A stretch of DNA of 64,000 nucleotides from JAYWDA01 sp043747555 (lineage in GTDB: Bacteria; Bdellovibrionota; Bdellovibrionia; Bdellovibrionales; Bdellovibrionaceae): NCBI GenBank assembly GCA_043747555.1, contig JAYTOY010000081.1, positions 21,349 through 85,348 of the forward strand. Reading direction: 5' to 3'. Positions 24,726 to 32,534 of this stretch are shown in pieces. The stretch's first letter is position 1. The number at the start of each line of letters is the position of its first letter. Under the pieces are notes generated by a model. It did no database searches, was not told the DNA's origin, and saw nothing but the letters and a program-made list of their open reading frames with translations. The translations under genes and the position numbers were made by a program.

Positions 24726-25754
24726 ATGTCCTTACAAACATCGATTAATTTTAAAGCTCGAAAAAAAGCGGCCGTCATATCCTTTCTGACAAGCTTTGTG
24801 GTTTTGGGACTTAAAGTTTTTGCATTCCAGCAGACAAAATCAACGGCCATTTTGTCGGACGCGCTGGAAAGTATTGTTAATGTTTTAACCTCTGTCGTTG
24901 CTATTTTTGTCATCAGTTATTCGTCGCAACCGGCTGATGAAGATCATCCTTACGGACACGGGAAATCAGAATTTTTTTCTGCCGCGTTTGAAGGCGGAAT
25001 GATATTTTTTGCGGCCCTGGTGATATTTGCTGAAAGTCTAAAGTCTCTGACCGGGCATGGTGAAATTCACGCCATCGACACTGGAATTTTTTATATCAGT
25101 CTTGCGACCGGAATTAATTTTGCGGTTGGTTTTTATTTGCGCCGGGTTGGCTTGCGAGAAAAATCACAAACGTTAATAGCAAGTGGTGCACATCTTTTTT
25201 CAGACGTTAAGACGACGATGGGAGTTGTGCTTGGCTTGTTGATTGTGAAGACGACTGGTTGGCAACAGGCCGATGCCTTGATAGCTCTCGGTGTAGGCCT
25301 GCATTTGATGTATGAGGGTTATAAGATTGTGATCACTTCGGTATCTGGCTTGGTGGATGCGATCGATGTAAAGTCCCTTGAAATTCTTTCAAAACTGATT
25401 GGTGAGGAGCGAACTGAAGGCATCATTAATATTCACAATGTGCGAGCCATTCGCTCAGGCAGTTTTCATCATATCGATGCTCACATGGTGGTTCCTGAAT
25501 ATTGGCATGTTTCTAAAGCGCATGAATTAACGCATCATCTTGAGCAAGCTGTTGTAGAGCTTTATCCCTATGACGGTGAATTTGCATTCCACTTAGACCC
25601 TTGCAAGCGCAGTTTTTGTCGGCAGTGTGATGTTTCGGATTGCCCCGTTCGGGCTGCTAAGTTTGAACAATTATATTCCTTTTCAGTCGCTAATTTGATA
25701 CAAGGGCCTCAAATAACAAATGAGCCCGATGGAAGCCTTCCAAAACAGACGTGA
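24726..25754 (+). CDS. Cation diffusion facilitator transporter with Cys-rich C-terminus
   Basis: A 342-residue inner-membrane exporter of divalent metals (zinc, iron, manganese or similar) by proton antiport. Metal-site motifs are LSDALESIVNV and DEDHPYGHGKSEFF in the first half and GAHLFSDVKTT later; six membrane segments fit the family. The cytoplasmic C-terminal domain ends with an unusual Cys cluster, DPCKRSFCRQCDVSDCPVR, which could bind a metal. The ATG at 24726 is preferred to an upstream TTG. The 3' end overlaps trmB by 35 bases. Confidence 0.9.
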   Translation: MSLQTSINFKARKKAAVISFLTSFVVLGLKVFAFQQTKSTAILSDALESIVNVLTSVVAIFVISYSSQPADEDHPYGHGKSEFFSAAFEGGMIFFAALVIFAESLKSLTGHGEIHAIDTGIFYISLATGINFAVGFYLRRVGLREKSQTLIASGAHLFSDVKTTMGVVLGLLIVKTTGWQQADALIALGVGLHLMYEGYKIVITSVSGLVDAIDVKSLEILSKLIGEERTEGIINIHNVRAIRSGSFHHIDAHMVVPEYWHVSKAHELTHHLEQAVVELYPYDGEFAFHLDPCKRSFCRQCDVSDCPVRAAKFEQLYSFSVANLIQGPQITNEPDGSLPKQT

Positions 25755-26427
25755 CATTAATATTACGCGTACTTTACCGCGGCCTAATGCATACACAATA
25801 GCATTAGATGGTGAATTTTCTCACGTTGCTTTCAATGAGGAAAGAGCTCCTTTGTTTAAAGGTCACTGGCGCGAAAAAGTTTTTAAGGCGTCGATGGATG
25901 CGCCATTGGATCTTGAAATAGGCACTGGCAACGGGTTCTTTTTTGCTCACCGTGCGAAATCTGAACCGAATAGAAATTTACTGGGATTAGAGCTTAAGTA
26001 TAAACCACTTATTCAATCGATCCGGCGAGCCACTTTGGGCGGCTGCAAAAATGTCGCGATCGCAAGGTACCATGCTTTTAATATGAGTGACCTTTTTGAA
26101 GCTGAAGAATTAAATCACGTTTTTATTCACTTCCCCGATCCATGGACAAGTCCTAAGAAACCAAGAAATCGAATCGTCAATCGCTATCATCTAGGCTTGC
26201 TTTACAACTTACAAAAGTCTGGATCTTTTTTAGAATTTAAAACTGATTCACGGGAGTACTTTCTGTGGGCCATGGAAGAAATTAAAGAAAGCCCATTTAA
26301 AATTGAATTTCAAACTCAGAATTTGCATCAGTCTGAAAAAGCTTCAGAAAACTTTATGACAGGTTTTGAGAAAATTTTTACGAAACAAGGAATTCAAATT
26401 AACTACGTGCTTTTGCGCAAGCCCTAA
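25720..26427 (+). CDS. trmB: tRNA (guanine-N7)-methyltransferase
   Basis: A 235-residue SAM-dependent enzyme that makes m7G46 in tRNA. Motif I is DLEIGTGNGFFF and motif IV is FIHFPDPWTSPKKPRNRIV, the hallmark of TrmB. EFKTDSREYFLWAMEEI is the C-terminal signature. Two ATG codons (25720, 25729) could start it; both lie inside the end of the CDF gene, so the two are probably cotranscribed and translationally coupled. The stop is two bases from that of the convergent ferredoxin gene. Confidence 0.92.
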   Translation: MSPMEAFQNRRDINITRTLPRPNAYTIALDGEFSHVAFNEERAPLFKGHWREKVFKASMDAPLDLEIGTGNGFFFAHRAKSEPNRNLLGLELKYKPLIQSIRRATLGGCKNVAIARYHAFNMSDLFEAEELNHVFIHFPDPWTSPKKPRNRIVNRYHLGLLYNLQKSGSFLEFKTDSREYFLWAMEEIKESPFKIEFQTQNLHQSEKASENFMTGFEKIFTKQGIQINYVLLRKP

Positions 26428-26429
26428 AG

Positions 26430-26717
26430 TTACCAATAGCTAGCATCGACGGTGACGTCACCAAAAATTTCCACCTGGCAAGAGATCCGAAGTTCTTTTC
26501 CAAGACTGTTTTGTTCTTTTAGAATGAGTTCGGTGTCGTTAATTTCTGAAAGATTTTTTTGTCCGTCGATGATTTTAATCCGACATTTGCTACAAACGCC
26601 GTCGCCATTGCAGGATGAGGCGACGGGCAGACCGGCCCCTAGCAAGGATTGCATCAAATTCGCACCCATGGGAACTTCGATATCCGGCTTATTTTTTATA
26701 AACATAATCTTGGGCAT
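26430..26717 (-). CDS. 2Fe-2S ferredoxin
   Basis: A 95-residue electron carrier of the plant/adrenodoxin fold. The cluster ligands are visible in SSCNGDGVCSKCRI and the later ELRISCQVE, giving the C-x5-C-x2-C...C arrangement. It is one domain with no fusion partner. It is divergently transcribed from the SDR gene, with 42 bases between start codons. The partner reductase is unknown; thioredoxin reductase 1 kb away is flavin-based and not an obvious partner. Confidence 0.88.
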   Translation of the reverse strand: MPKIMFIKNKPDIEVPMGANLMQSLLGAGLPVASSCNGDGVCSKCRIKIIDGQKNLSEINDTELILKEQNSLGKELRISCQVEIFGDVTVDASYW

Positions 26718-26759
26718 ACAGCTTGTTGTCCTTACAAGGAGTATGCTACAGACTTTTTG

Positions 26760-27392
26760 ATGAGAAAAGAAAAGGTTGCAATATTGGGAGGCAGTCGAGG
26801 TTTAGGGGCTGCCCTGTCTGAAATTCTTCAAGCCCAGGGCCATGAAATCTTTATGGTGTCCCGGAAGCCCTCTTCAACTTTGCGTGATGCAGGCTGGTTT
26901 TCTGCTGATTTTTCGCAGAAAAACCTATGGCCTTCGCTGATTCAAAAAATAAATGAAAATCAACCCGAAGTTTTAATTTATTGTGCCGGCGGTGGGCCCT
27001 ATGGAAAATTTGGCGGCAAGGCTTGGCGCGACCAAGAATGGGCCCTGACTGTGACCTTTGAATTCCCTAGTTTTCTAGCTTGGGAATATTGTGCAGGAGA
27101 AAATTTGACCTCAGTGCAAAAATTTATCGTGATTGGTTCAGCTGTGGCCGAGTCCACTGCGGACCCGCAGGCCGCAATGTATTGCGCCTCCAAACATGCA
27201 TTAAAGGGTCTTATTGATTGCCTGAAAATTGAATACCCGGATAAGAGCATGGATCTTTTCAGCGCGCCGTACATGGATACGGATTTATTGCCATCTGGCG
27301 CTTGGCCTCGCCGAACACCGGGATTGGTGAGATCCCCCCATGATGTCGCACAGAATCTTGTCAATTCACTGCTTGATAGGCCCCCAAGATAG
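26760..27392 (+). CDS. Short-chain dehydrogenase/reductase family protein
   Basis: A 210-residue NAD(P)-dependent oxidoreductase of the classical SDR fold. The nucleotide-binding motif is ILGGSRGLGAAL, the NNAG-like position reads YCAGGGP, and the catalytic motif is MYCASKHALKGL (Tyr-x-x-x-Lys) after IGSAV. It is shorter than most SDRs (about 250), with a reduced C-terminal substrate lobe. The ATG at 26760 starts just before the Rossmann strand. The substrate is unknown. Confidence 0.85.
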   Translation: MRKEKVAILGGSRGLGAALSEILQAQGHEIFMVSRKPSSTLRDAGWFSADFSQKNLWPSLIQKINENQPEVLIYCAGGGPYGKFGGKAWRDQEWALTVTFEFPSFLAWEYCAGENLTSVQKFIVIGSAVAESTADPQAAMYCASKHALKGLIDCLKIEYPDKSMDLFSAPYMDTDLLPSGAWPRRTPGLVRSPHDVAQNLVNSLLDRPPR

Positions 27393-27447
27393 ACAAGTTG
27401 TTTTTGGACTGTTAATTTAGTCTCCTACTTAGTCATTGGGGAAAAAC

Positions 27448-28374
27448 ATGATTTACAATACGATTATTATTGGTTCGGGCCCTGCAGGATTAACAGCTGC
27501 AATTTATTCATCGCGCGCACGCCTTGCTCCACTTATGATTGAAGGCGAAGAAGCCGGCGGTCAGCTAATGATCACCTCTGATGTAGAAAATTATCCGGGT
27601 TTTGCCAAAGGAGTCGCAGGCCCAGAATTAATTGGGGTGATGCGAAACCAAGCCGAAAAATTTGGCACTCAGTTTATTACTAAAAATGTAACAAAAGTCG
27701 ATTTCTCGAAGCGCCCTTTTAAGATTTCTGTTGGTAAAGATGAGTATCAGGCGCAGACAGCAATTATTTCAACCGGCGCCAGCGCCAAGTGGCTGGGTCT
27801 TCCGACTGAAAAACAATACTACAATCGTGGGGTTTCCGCCTGCGCGACCTGTGATGGAGCGTTTTTTAAAGAGCAAATTGTTGCGGTGGTCGGCGGTGGT
27901 GATACCGCCATGGAAGAAGCGCAGTTTTTGACTCGATTTGCAAAAAAAGTGTATGTGATTCATCGCCGGGATTCTTTTCGGGCTTCAAAAATTATGGCGG
28001 ACCGAACGATGAATCATCCGAAAATTGAAGTTATTTGGAACACAGAAGTCACCGAAGTCATAGGAGATGGGAAAGTCTTAACTGGCCTAAAGTTGCGGGG
28101 TCTCATCGATAAAAAAGAGTCTGATTTACCGGTGCAAGGAATGTTTGTGGCGATTGGTCATAAACCGAATACAGATCTATTCAAAGGTCTGCTTGATATG
28201 AATGAAACCGGATATCTTGTGACGAAACCAGGATCCACCTATACTAATATTCCAGGGGTCTTTGCTGCCGGAGATGTTGCCGATCATGTTTATCGGCAAG
28301 CGGTGACAGCGGCGGGGACGGGATGTATGGCCGCTATTGATTGCGAACGATGGCTTGAGGATCAGGGGAATTAA
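27448..28374 (+). CDS. trxB: Thioredoxin reductase
   Basis: A 308-residue FAD/NADPH flavoprotein reducing thioredoxin. Features are the FAD motif IIGSGPAGLTAAIYSSRA, the redox-active CATC in GVSACATCDGAFF, the NADPH motif VVGGGDTAMEEAQFLT and the C-terminal GVFAAGDVADHVYRQA. Length is typical. The ATG at 27448 is preceded by GGGG. The stop overlaps the start of a response regulator gene by one base, so the two are coupled. Confidence 0.95.
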   Translation: MIYNTIIIGSGPAGLTAAIYSSRARLAPLMIEGEEAGGQLMITSDVENYPGFAKGVAGPELIGVMRNQAEKFGTQFITKNVTKVDFSKRPFKISVGKDEYQAQTAIISTGASAKWLGLPTEKQYYNRGVSACATCDGAFFKEQIVAVVGGGDTAMEEAQFLTRFAKKVYVIHRRDSFRASKIMADRTMNHPKIEVIWNTEVTEVIGDGKVLTGLKLRGLIDKKESDLPVQGMFVAIGHKPNTDLFKGLLDMNETGYLVTKPGSTYTNIPGVFAAGDVADHVYRQAVTAAGTGCMAAIDCERWLEDQGN

Positions 28375-28871
28375 TGTCTAAGAAAATTAATACAAAAGAT
28401 CTGGTCACTAAAATTGAGAAAATGACGAAGGCTAAAATTGCTAGCCAACCTGTTGTGTCTTTAGATCAGTTTCGAGATGCAAAGAAAAAGCTTGAACCAA
28501 AAAATCTCCTTATCATTGAAGATGATGAATCCATGCGGACGGCTTATCAGCGAGTTTTTTCTAGCGAAGGTTATTTGCTAAAGATGGCAGCAGATGCCAC
28601 CGAGCTCACCAAAGTATTAGATGATCAGGTCGTGGATTTAATCATTCTGGATGTTGGACTTCCTTGGATCAACGGTTTTGAACTAGGGCAGCTTTTAAAA
28701 GAGCATAAAGATCTTAAAAAAATTCCGCTGGTTTTTATATCAGCCAGTGCCAGCCAAGAAGACATGAAAAAAGCTTTCGAGATCGGCGCCGACGATTATA
28801 TTAAGAAGCCTTTTGATATTGAAAAGCTGAAAAAAACGATCAGCACCTTGCTGAAGTTGAACGAAGCCTAA
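28374..28871 (+). CDS. Single-domain response regulator
   Basis: A 165-residue CheY-like receiver with a 40-residue N-terminal extension rich in Lys. The receiver (about 43-160) has the acidic pair in LLIIEDDESMR, the phospho-acceptor in IILDVGLPWING, Ser/Thr in VFISASAS and the Lys in YIKKPFD. No output domain is present, so it acts by protein contact. It starts on the last base of trxB (TAATG), which suggests coregulation with redox metabolism. The cognate kinase is not in the window. Confidence 0.9.
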   Translation: MSKKINTKDLVTKIEKMTKAKIASQPVVSLDQFRDAKKKLEPKNLLIIEDDESMRTAYQRVFSSEGYLLKMAADATELTKVLDDQVVDLIILDVGLPWINGFELGQLLKEHKDLKKIPLVFISASASQEDMKKAFEIGADDYIKKPFDIEKLKKTISTLLKLNEA

Positions 28872-28882
28872 TTTTTAGGAAG

Positions 28883-29740
28883 TTATTTCGATTTTCTGTT
28901 TTTAATCATTTCGTTTTGTTGCTTGATATAGGCTGTTAGCATGGCCTCAAGCTTTTTCATCATGATGTCATTGGTCTCTTTAAAAGTCAGCCGTTGGGGA
29001 TTTTTGATATCGCCAACAATTTTGCTGCGAAAATGAAGCCGTGCTTTGTTTTTATCAGCCTCGAAATGATTCGTTATAATCATTTCGATTTCCCCATTCA
29101 AAAAGTCTTTTGGAACTGGGTCTTCCAGTAAAGTTCCGCCCATTGAAATATTTTTTGAAAATGTTTTAAAAGTTTTTTCACCTTTAGAAATTAAGACAAT
29201 TTCAAGCCTAAAATTATGACGGGTTTTGCCTCGCCGTTCGCTGCTAAGATCGTCTTTGGCATTATCTTTTAAAGATGGAGCTGCATTGACATCAATATCT
29301 TCTGCTTTAAAATCACCTGCGAAATAACCAAACTCATCTTTTTTATCAGCTTGGGGTTGGTCCGTATCTACAACCGTAAAATTATCATTGCCTTCAAATT
29401 CGACAAACATCTCTTTAGTTTCATTGTCGTTATAAATATGTGAATCGATGATTTTTGACCGCGTGTGTTCATCTAAAAGTTCAACCATCGGGATGTCGCC
29501 GTCATTCTTTTTTTTCGGAGGTGTTGGTATCGCGCTCAGAACAAAAAAAGTTTGCTTCGACTTTATAAAGTTAACCATGGACTGCCACTCGGTCCACCCT
29601 GGAGTCCAAATAAAAAACTCATTGATTTCGCGAAGTTTTAAACTGAGCAGCAACTTTTGCATCTGCACTGTAGACATAGGCTTTGTCTGTTTCTTTACAA
29701 CAGCGTGATAAAGAATCCAAATTTGACCTTTGATTTCCAT
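28883..29740 (-). CDS. PilZ-domain protein with GYF_2-like N-terminus
   Basis: A 285-residue cytoplasmic c-di-GMP receptor candidate. The C-terminal PilZ domain (about 180-265) contains the ligand motifs RRGKTRHNFR and NISMGG (the (D/N)xSxxG motif). The N-terminal 60 residues (WILYHAVVKKQTKPMSTVQM then FFIWTPGWTEWQSM) look like a GYF_2/DUF4339 module, a protein-binding fold. An acidic linker joins them. ATG at 29740 is preferred over GTG at 29755 because GGTGGAG is well spaced. It is convergent with the response regulator gene. Confidence 0.8.
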   Translation of the reverse strand: MEIKGQIWILYHAVVKKQTKPMSTVQMQKLLLSLKLREINEFFIWTPGWTEWQSMVNFIKSKQTFFVLSAIPTPPKKKNDGDIPMVELLDEHTRSKIIDSHIYNDNETKEMFVEFEGNDNFTVVDTDQPQADKKDEFGYFAGDFKAEDIDVNAAPSLKDNAKDDLSSERRGKTRHNFRLEIVLISKGEKTFKTFSKNISMGGTLLEDPVPKDFLNGEIEMIITNHFEADKNKARLHFRSKIVGDIKNPQRLTFKETNDIMMKKLEAMLTAYIKQQNEMIKNRKSK

Positions 29741-29796
29741 GGTTGGCAACTCCACCCAATTTATCGGTGAATTTGAATAGAAATCGAGGGTCCCAA

Positions 29797-30777
29797 TTAA
29801 ATATTTTTAGGGACTTTTATGCACGCGCTCCAATGCTTTGGAGACTTCTCTTCTAAAGGTGGGATTTGCTGTTTACACTCTTCGGTCGCAATTGGGCAGC
29901 GCGGGTGGAAATGGCATCCTACCGGAGGATTAATCGGGCTAGGGACGTCGCCTATTAAAATTGTTCGATCTTGCTTGGCTCTGGGATCAGGCACTGGAAT
30001 GGCTGATAACAAGGCTTTGGTATAGGGATGCTGAGGATTCCTATAAAGTTCCTCGGCTTCTGCCTTTTCGACAATTTTACCAAGATACATGACGGCGACA
30101 TGATTTGAGACATGCTCTACAACTTTTAAATCATGAGCGATAAAAATATATGTCAGTCCTAGCTTTTGCTGAAGCTCCATCAATAGATTAATGACCTGGG
30201 CTTGAATAGAAACATCCAAGGCTGACACAGGCTCATCACAAACAATCAATTCTGGATTGACGGCTAAGGCGCGCGCAATGCCAACTCGTTGCCTTTGACC
30301 ACCAGAAAATTCATGTGGATACCGTGCTAAATGTTCAGGTCGTAATCCAACTAAATTTATTAACTCTAAGACCCGGTCCATGCGGTCTTTTGCCGACGAA
30401 AAAAGATGATGAATAATCAAGGGCTCTTCAATGATTGAACCAATTGTCATTCGTGGATTTAAACTGGCATAAGGGTCCTGAAAAATAATCTGCAGTTTTT
30501 TTCGGATATTGCGAAGTTCTTCACCTTTAATATCGGTGATGTCTTGATTGTAAAAAGTGACTTTTCCAGAGGTTGGATCCAGTAAGCGAATCAAACAGCG
30601 ACCCAAAGTTGATTTTCCACAACCCGATTCACCTACAAGCCCTAAGGTTTCACCTTTTTTGACTTCAAATGAAATTCCTTGAACCGCTTTTACGCTGGCG
30701 ACTTCGCGACCAAAAAGTCCTCCATAAATCGGGAAGCTTTTAACTAGGTTTTCAACTTTAAGGACGACTTCGCTCAT
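29797..30777 (-). CDS. Peptide ABC transporter ATPase, OppF/DppF type
   Basis: A 326-residue ATP-binding subunit. Walker A is GESGCGKSTLGR, the signature is SGGQRQRVGIARA, Walker B is ELIVCDEPVSALD and the H-loop is FIAHDLKVVEHVS. The C-terminal oligopeptide-transporter tail HFHPRCPIATEECKQQ is present. It overlaps the OppD-type gene by four bases (ATGA). These two ATPases probably serve the permeases encoded at 15.4-17.4 kb, since no others are visible, but that is inference. Confidence 0.9.
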   Translation of the reverse strand: MSEVVLKVENLVKSFPIYGGLFGREVASVKAVQGISFEVKKGETLGLVGESGCGKSTLGRCLIRLLDPTSGKVTFYNQDITDIKGEELRNIRKKLQIIFQDPYASLNPRMTIGSIIEEPLIIHHLFSSAKDRMDRVLELINLVGLRPEHLARYPHEFSGGQRQRVGIARALAVNPELIVCDEPVSALDVSIQAQVINLLMELQQKLGLTYIFIAHDLKVVEHVSNHVAVMYLGKIVEKAEAEELYRNPQHPYTKALLSAIPVPDPRAKQDRTILIGDVPSPINPPVGCHFHPRCPIATEECKQQIPPLEEKSPKHWSACIKVPKNI

Positions 30778-31760
30778 TTTGAGGCCTCAGGGAGTGGGTG
30801 ATAACAAGCAAATTTCTGTGAGCCTACTGTCGTAAATTCTGGATACTTTTGTGCGCAAACCTCGGTGGCCCGTGGACAGCGATCTCGAAATCGACAACTT
30901 TCTGGAAGCTTCATTAAACTTGGAACAAGACCTTTAATAGTCTTAAGCTCTTTCATCTTACGGCCCGTTTCAAAATGCGGGATCGAATCTAGAAGGCCAC
31001 GAGTGTAAGGATGTTTTGGACGATAAAAAATGTCTTCGATCGTGCCGTATTCAATAATGCGACCTGCATACATAACAACCACATCTTGGCACATTTCAGC
31101 CACGACTCCCAAATCATGAGTGATTAAGATCAAGCCTGCTTTGTATTCGCTTTGTAATTTTCGAATCAGATCTAAAATCTGGGCTTGGATCGTAACATCC
31201 AATGCTGTGGTGGGTTCATCGGCAATCAGCAGTTGAGGATTGCAGCTGATCGCAATAGCGATCATCACTCGTTGGCGCATCCCGCCTGATAACTGGTGCG
31301 GGTATTCATTATATCTTTTTTCAGGCGCGGGAATTCCTACCGTTTGAAGAATTTTAATAGTCCGAGCTTTCACCTCGGCTTTAGATAACTTTGAATTGTG
31401 CTGAATAATGGCTTCATCAATTTGATCACCAATTGTAAAAACTGGATTCAGCGAAGTCATCGGCTCTTGAAAAATCATGGCAACGTCGTTTCCACGAACT
31501 TCACGTAATTCTTCGTCAGAAAATTTCAATAAATTTTTACCACGAAAAAGAATCTGGCCATCAATCACTTTTCCAGGGTTCTGCACAAGGCCCATGATCG
31601 ATAAAGACGTGACCGATTTTCCACAACCGGATTCGCCAACAATTCCTAAGGATCGACCTTCTTCTAAACGAAAACTGACGTTATCGACGGCATTAAAAAT
31701 GCCCTCATCAACCCGGAATTGCGTCTTTAAATTTTTTACTTCTAACAAAGGCGTCGACAT
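30774..31760 (-). CDS. Peptide ABC transporter ATPase, OppD/DppD type
   Basis: A 328-residue ATP-binding subunit pairing with the OppF-type protein encoded next. Walker A is GESGCGKSVTSLS, the signature LSGGMRQRVMIAIA, Walker B QLLIADEPTTALD and the H-loop LITHDLGVVAEM. The Cys-containing C-terminal motif RFRDRCPRATEVCAQK is typical of this subfamily. It is the first gene of a two-gene unit. A 16-bp palindrome lies in the 96-base region it shares with the divergent O-methyltransferase. Confidence 0.9.
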   Translation of the reverse strand: MSTPLLEVKNLKTQFRVDEGIFNAVDNVSFRLEEGRSLGIVGESGCGKSVTSLSIMGLVQNPGKVIDGQILFRGKNLLKFSDEELREVRGNDVAMIFQEPMTSLNPVFTIGDQIDEAIIQHNSKLSKAEVKARTIKILQTVGIPAPEKRYNEYPHQLSGGMRQRVMIAIAISCNPQLLIADEPTTALDVTIQAQILDLIRKLQSEYKAGLILITHDLGVVAEMCQDVVVMYAGRIIEYGTIEDIFYRPKHPYTRGLLDSIPHFETGRKMKELKTIKGLVPSLMKLPESCRFRDRCPRATEVCAQKYPEFTTVGSQKFACYHPLPEASK

Positions 31761-31796
31761 GGCAGACCTCAGCTTCCGAAATTTATACAGGGGCGG

Positions 31797-31812
31797 CCTG
31801 GATAGATCCAGG
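31797..31812. promoter_or_regulatory. 16-bp palindrome between divergent genes, possible operator
   Basis: CCTGGAT-AG-ATCCAGG is a perfect dyad with 7-bp arms, 37 bases from the OppD-type start and 45 from the O-methyltransferase start. Its position suggests control of one or both genes. No regulator can be named. Confidence 0.4.
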
Positions 31813-31856
31813 AAAATGTTGTTGTTTGCACCCAGAATTCATATTAGACCGGCTCT

Positions 31857-32531
31857 ATGAGATTAGCCACATCAAGGGTTGAGCAATATTTTTCTATGCT
31901 AAACGGGCGGGGCCATGCCCTGATCGAAAAGTGCCGTGAGGCCGCCCTGGGGCTGGGTCTGCAGCAGATTTCTTTAAGCGATCTAGAGCTTCAAATTTTA
32001 CGAACGATCCTTCGAATGGCCTGTCCCCAAAAATTTATCGAAATAGGCACCCTGACCGGAGCTTCAGGCGTCGCTATCCTTTCTGCTTTGCCTTCTGGCG
32101 CGCAATTTTGGACTTTCGAAAAAGAACCAAAGCATGCAGCGTTGGCGCTTCCTTTCCTGCAAGAAGCCGCTGATGAAAAAAATCAAAAAGTAGAAATTTT
32201 AATCGGAGATGCCAGGCTTAGATTGCCCGAGATTGAAAGCCAGGGTCCCTTTGATGGAATTTTCATTGATGGAAATAAAGCGGCCTACGGTGATTATTTA
32301 GCCTGGGCTGAAAAGAATCTTCGTCAAGGGGGGCTGATTATTGCTGATAATGTTTTTCTTAGCGGAGCGGTGTTTGAATCCGATGATTTACCAGCAGGGA
32401 AAAAGAAATTTTCAGAAAAGCAAATCCAAGTCATGAAAAATTTCAATTTACGTTTAAGTGATCCGACCTTATTTGAGTCTTGCCTTCTTCCGACGGAAGA
32501 AGGCTTATCTGTCGCAATAAAACTTTTTTAA
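31857..32531 (+). CDS. O-methyltransferase, caffeoyl-CoA type
   Basis: A 224-residue SAM-dependent methyltransferase. Motif I is FIEIGTLTGASGVAIL; EKEPKHAALA follows as the ribose-binding acid. The metal-binding Asp region is IFIDGNKAAYGDYLAW, with IIADNVFLSG next, as in cation-dependent O-methyltransferases such as TrmR or CCoAOMT. The family acts on catechols or on tRNA hydroxyuridine; the substrate here is not clear. It is convergent with the aceE-like gene, three bases between stops. Confidence 0.85.
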   Translation: MRLATSRVEQYFSMLNGRGHALIEKCREAALGLGLQQISLSDLELQILRTILRMACPQKFIEIGTLTGASGVAILSALPSGAQFWTFEKEPKHAALALPFLQEAADEKNQKVEILIGDARLRLPEIESQGPFDGIFIDGNKAAYGDYLAWAEKNLRQGGLIIADNVFLSGAVFESDDLPAGKKKFSEKQIQVMKNFNLRLSDPTLFESCLLPTEEGLSVAIKLF

Positions 32532-32534
32532 AAT

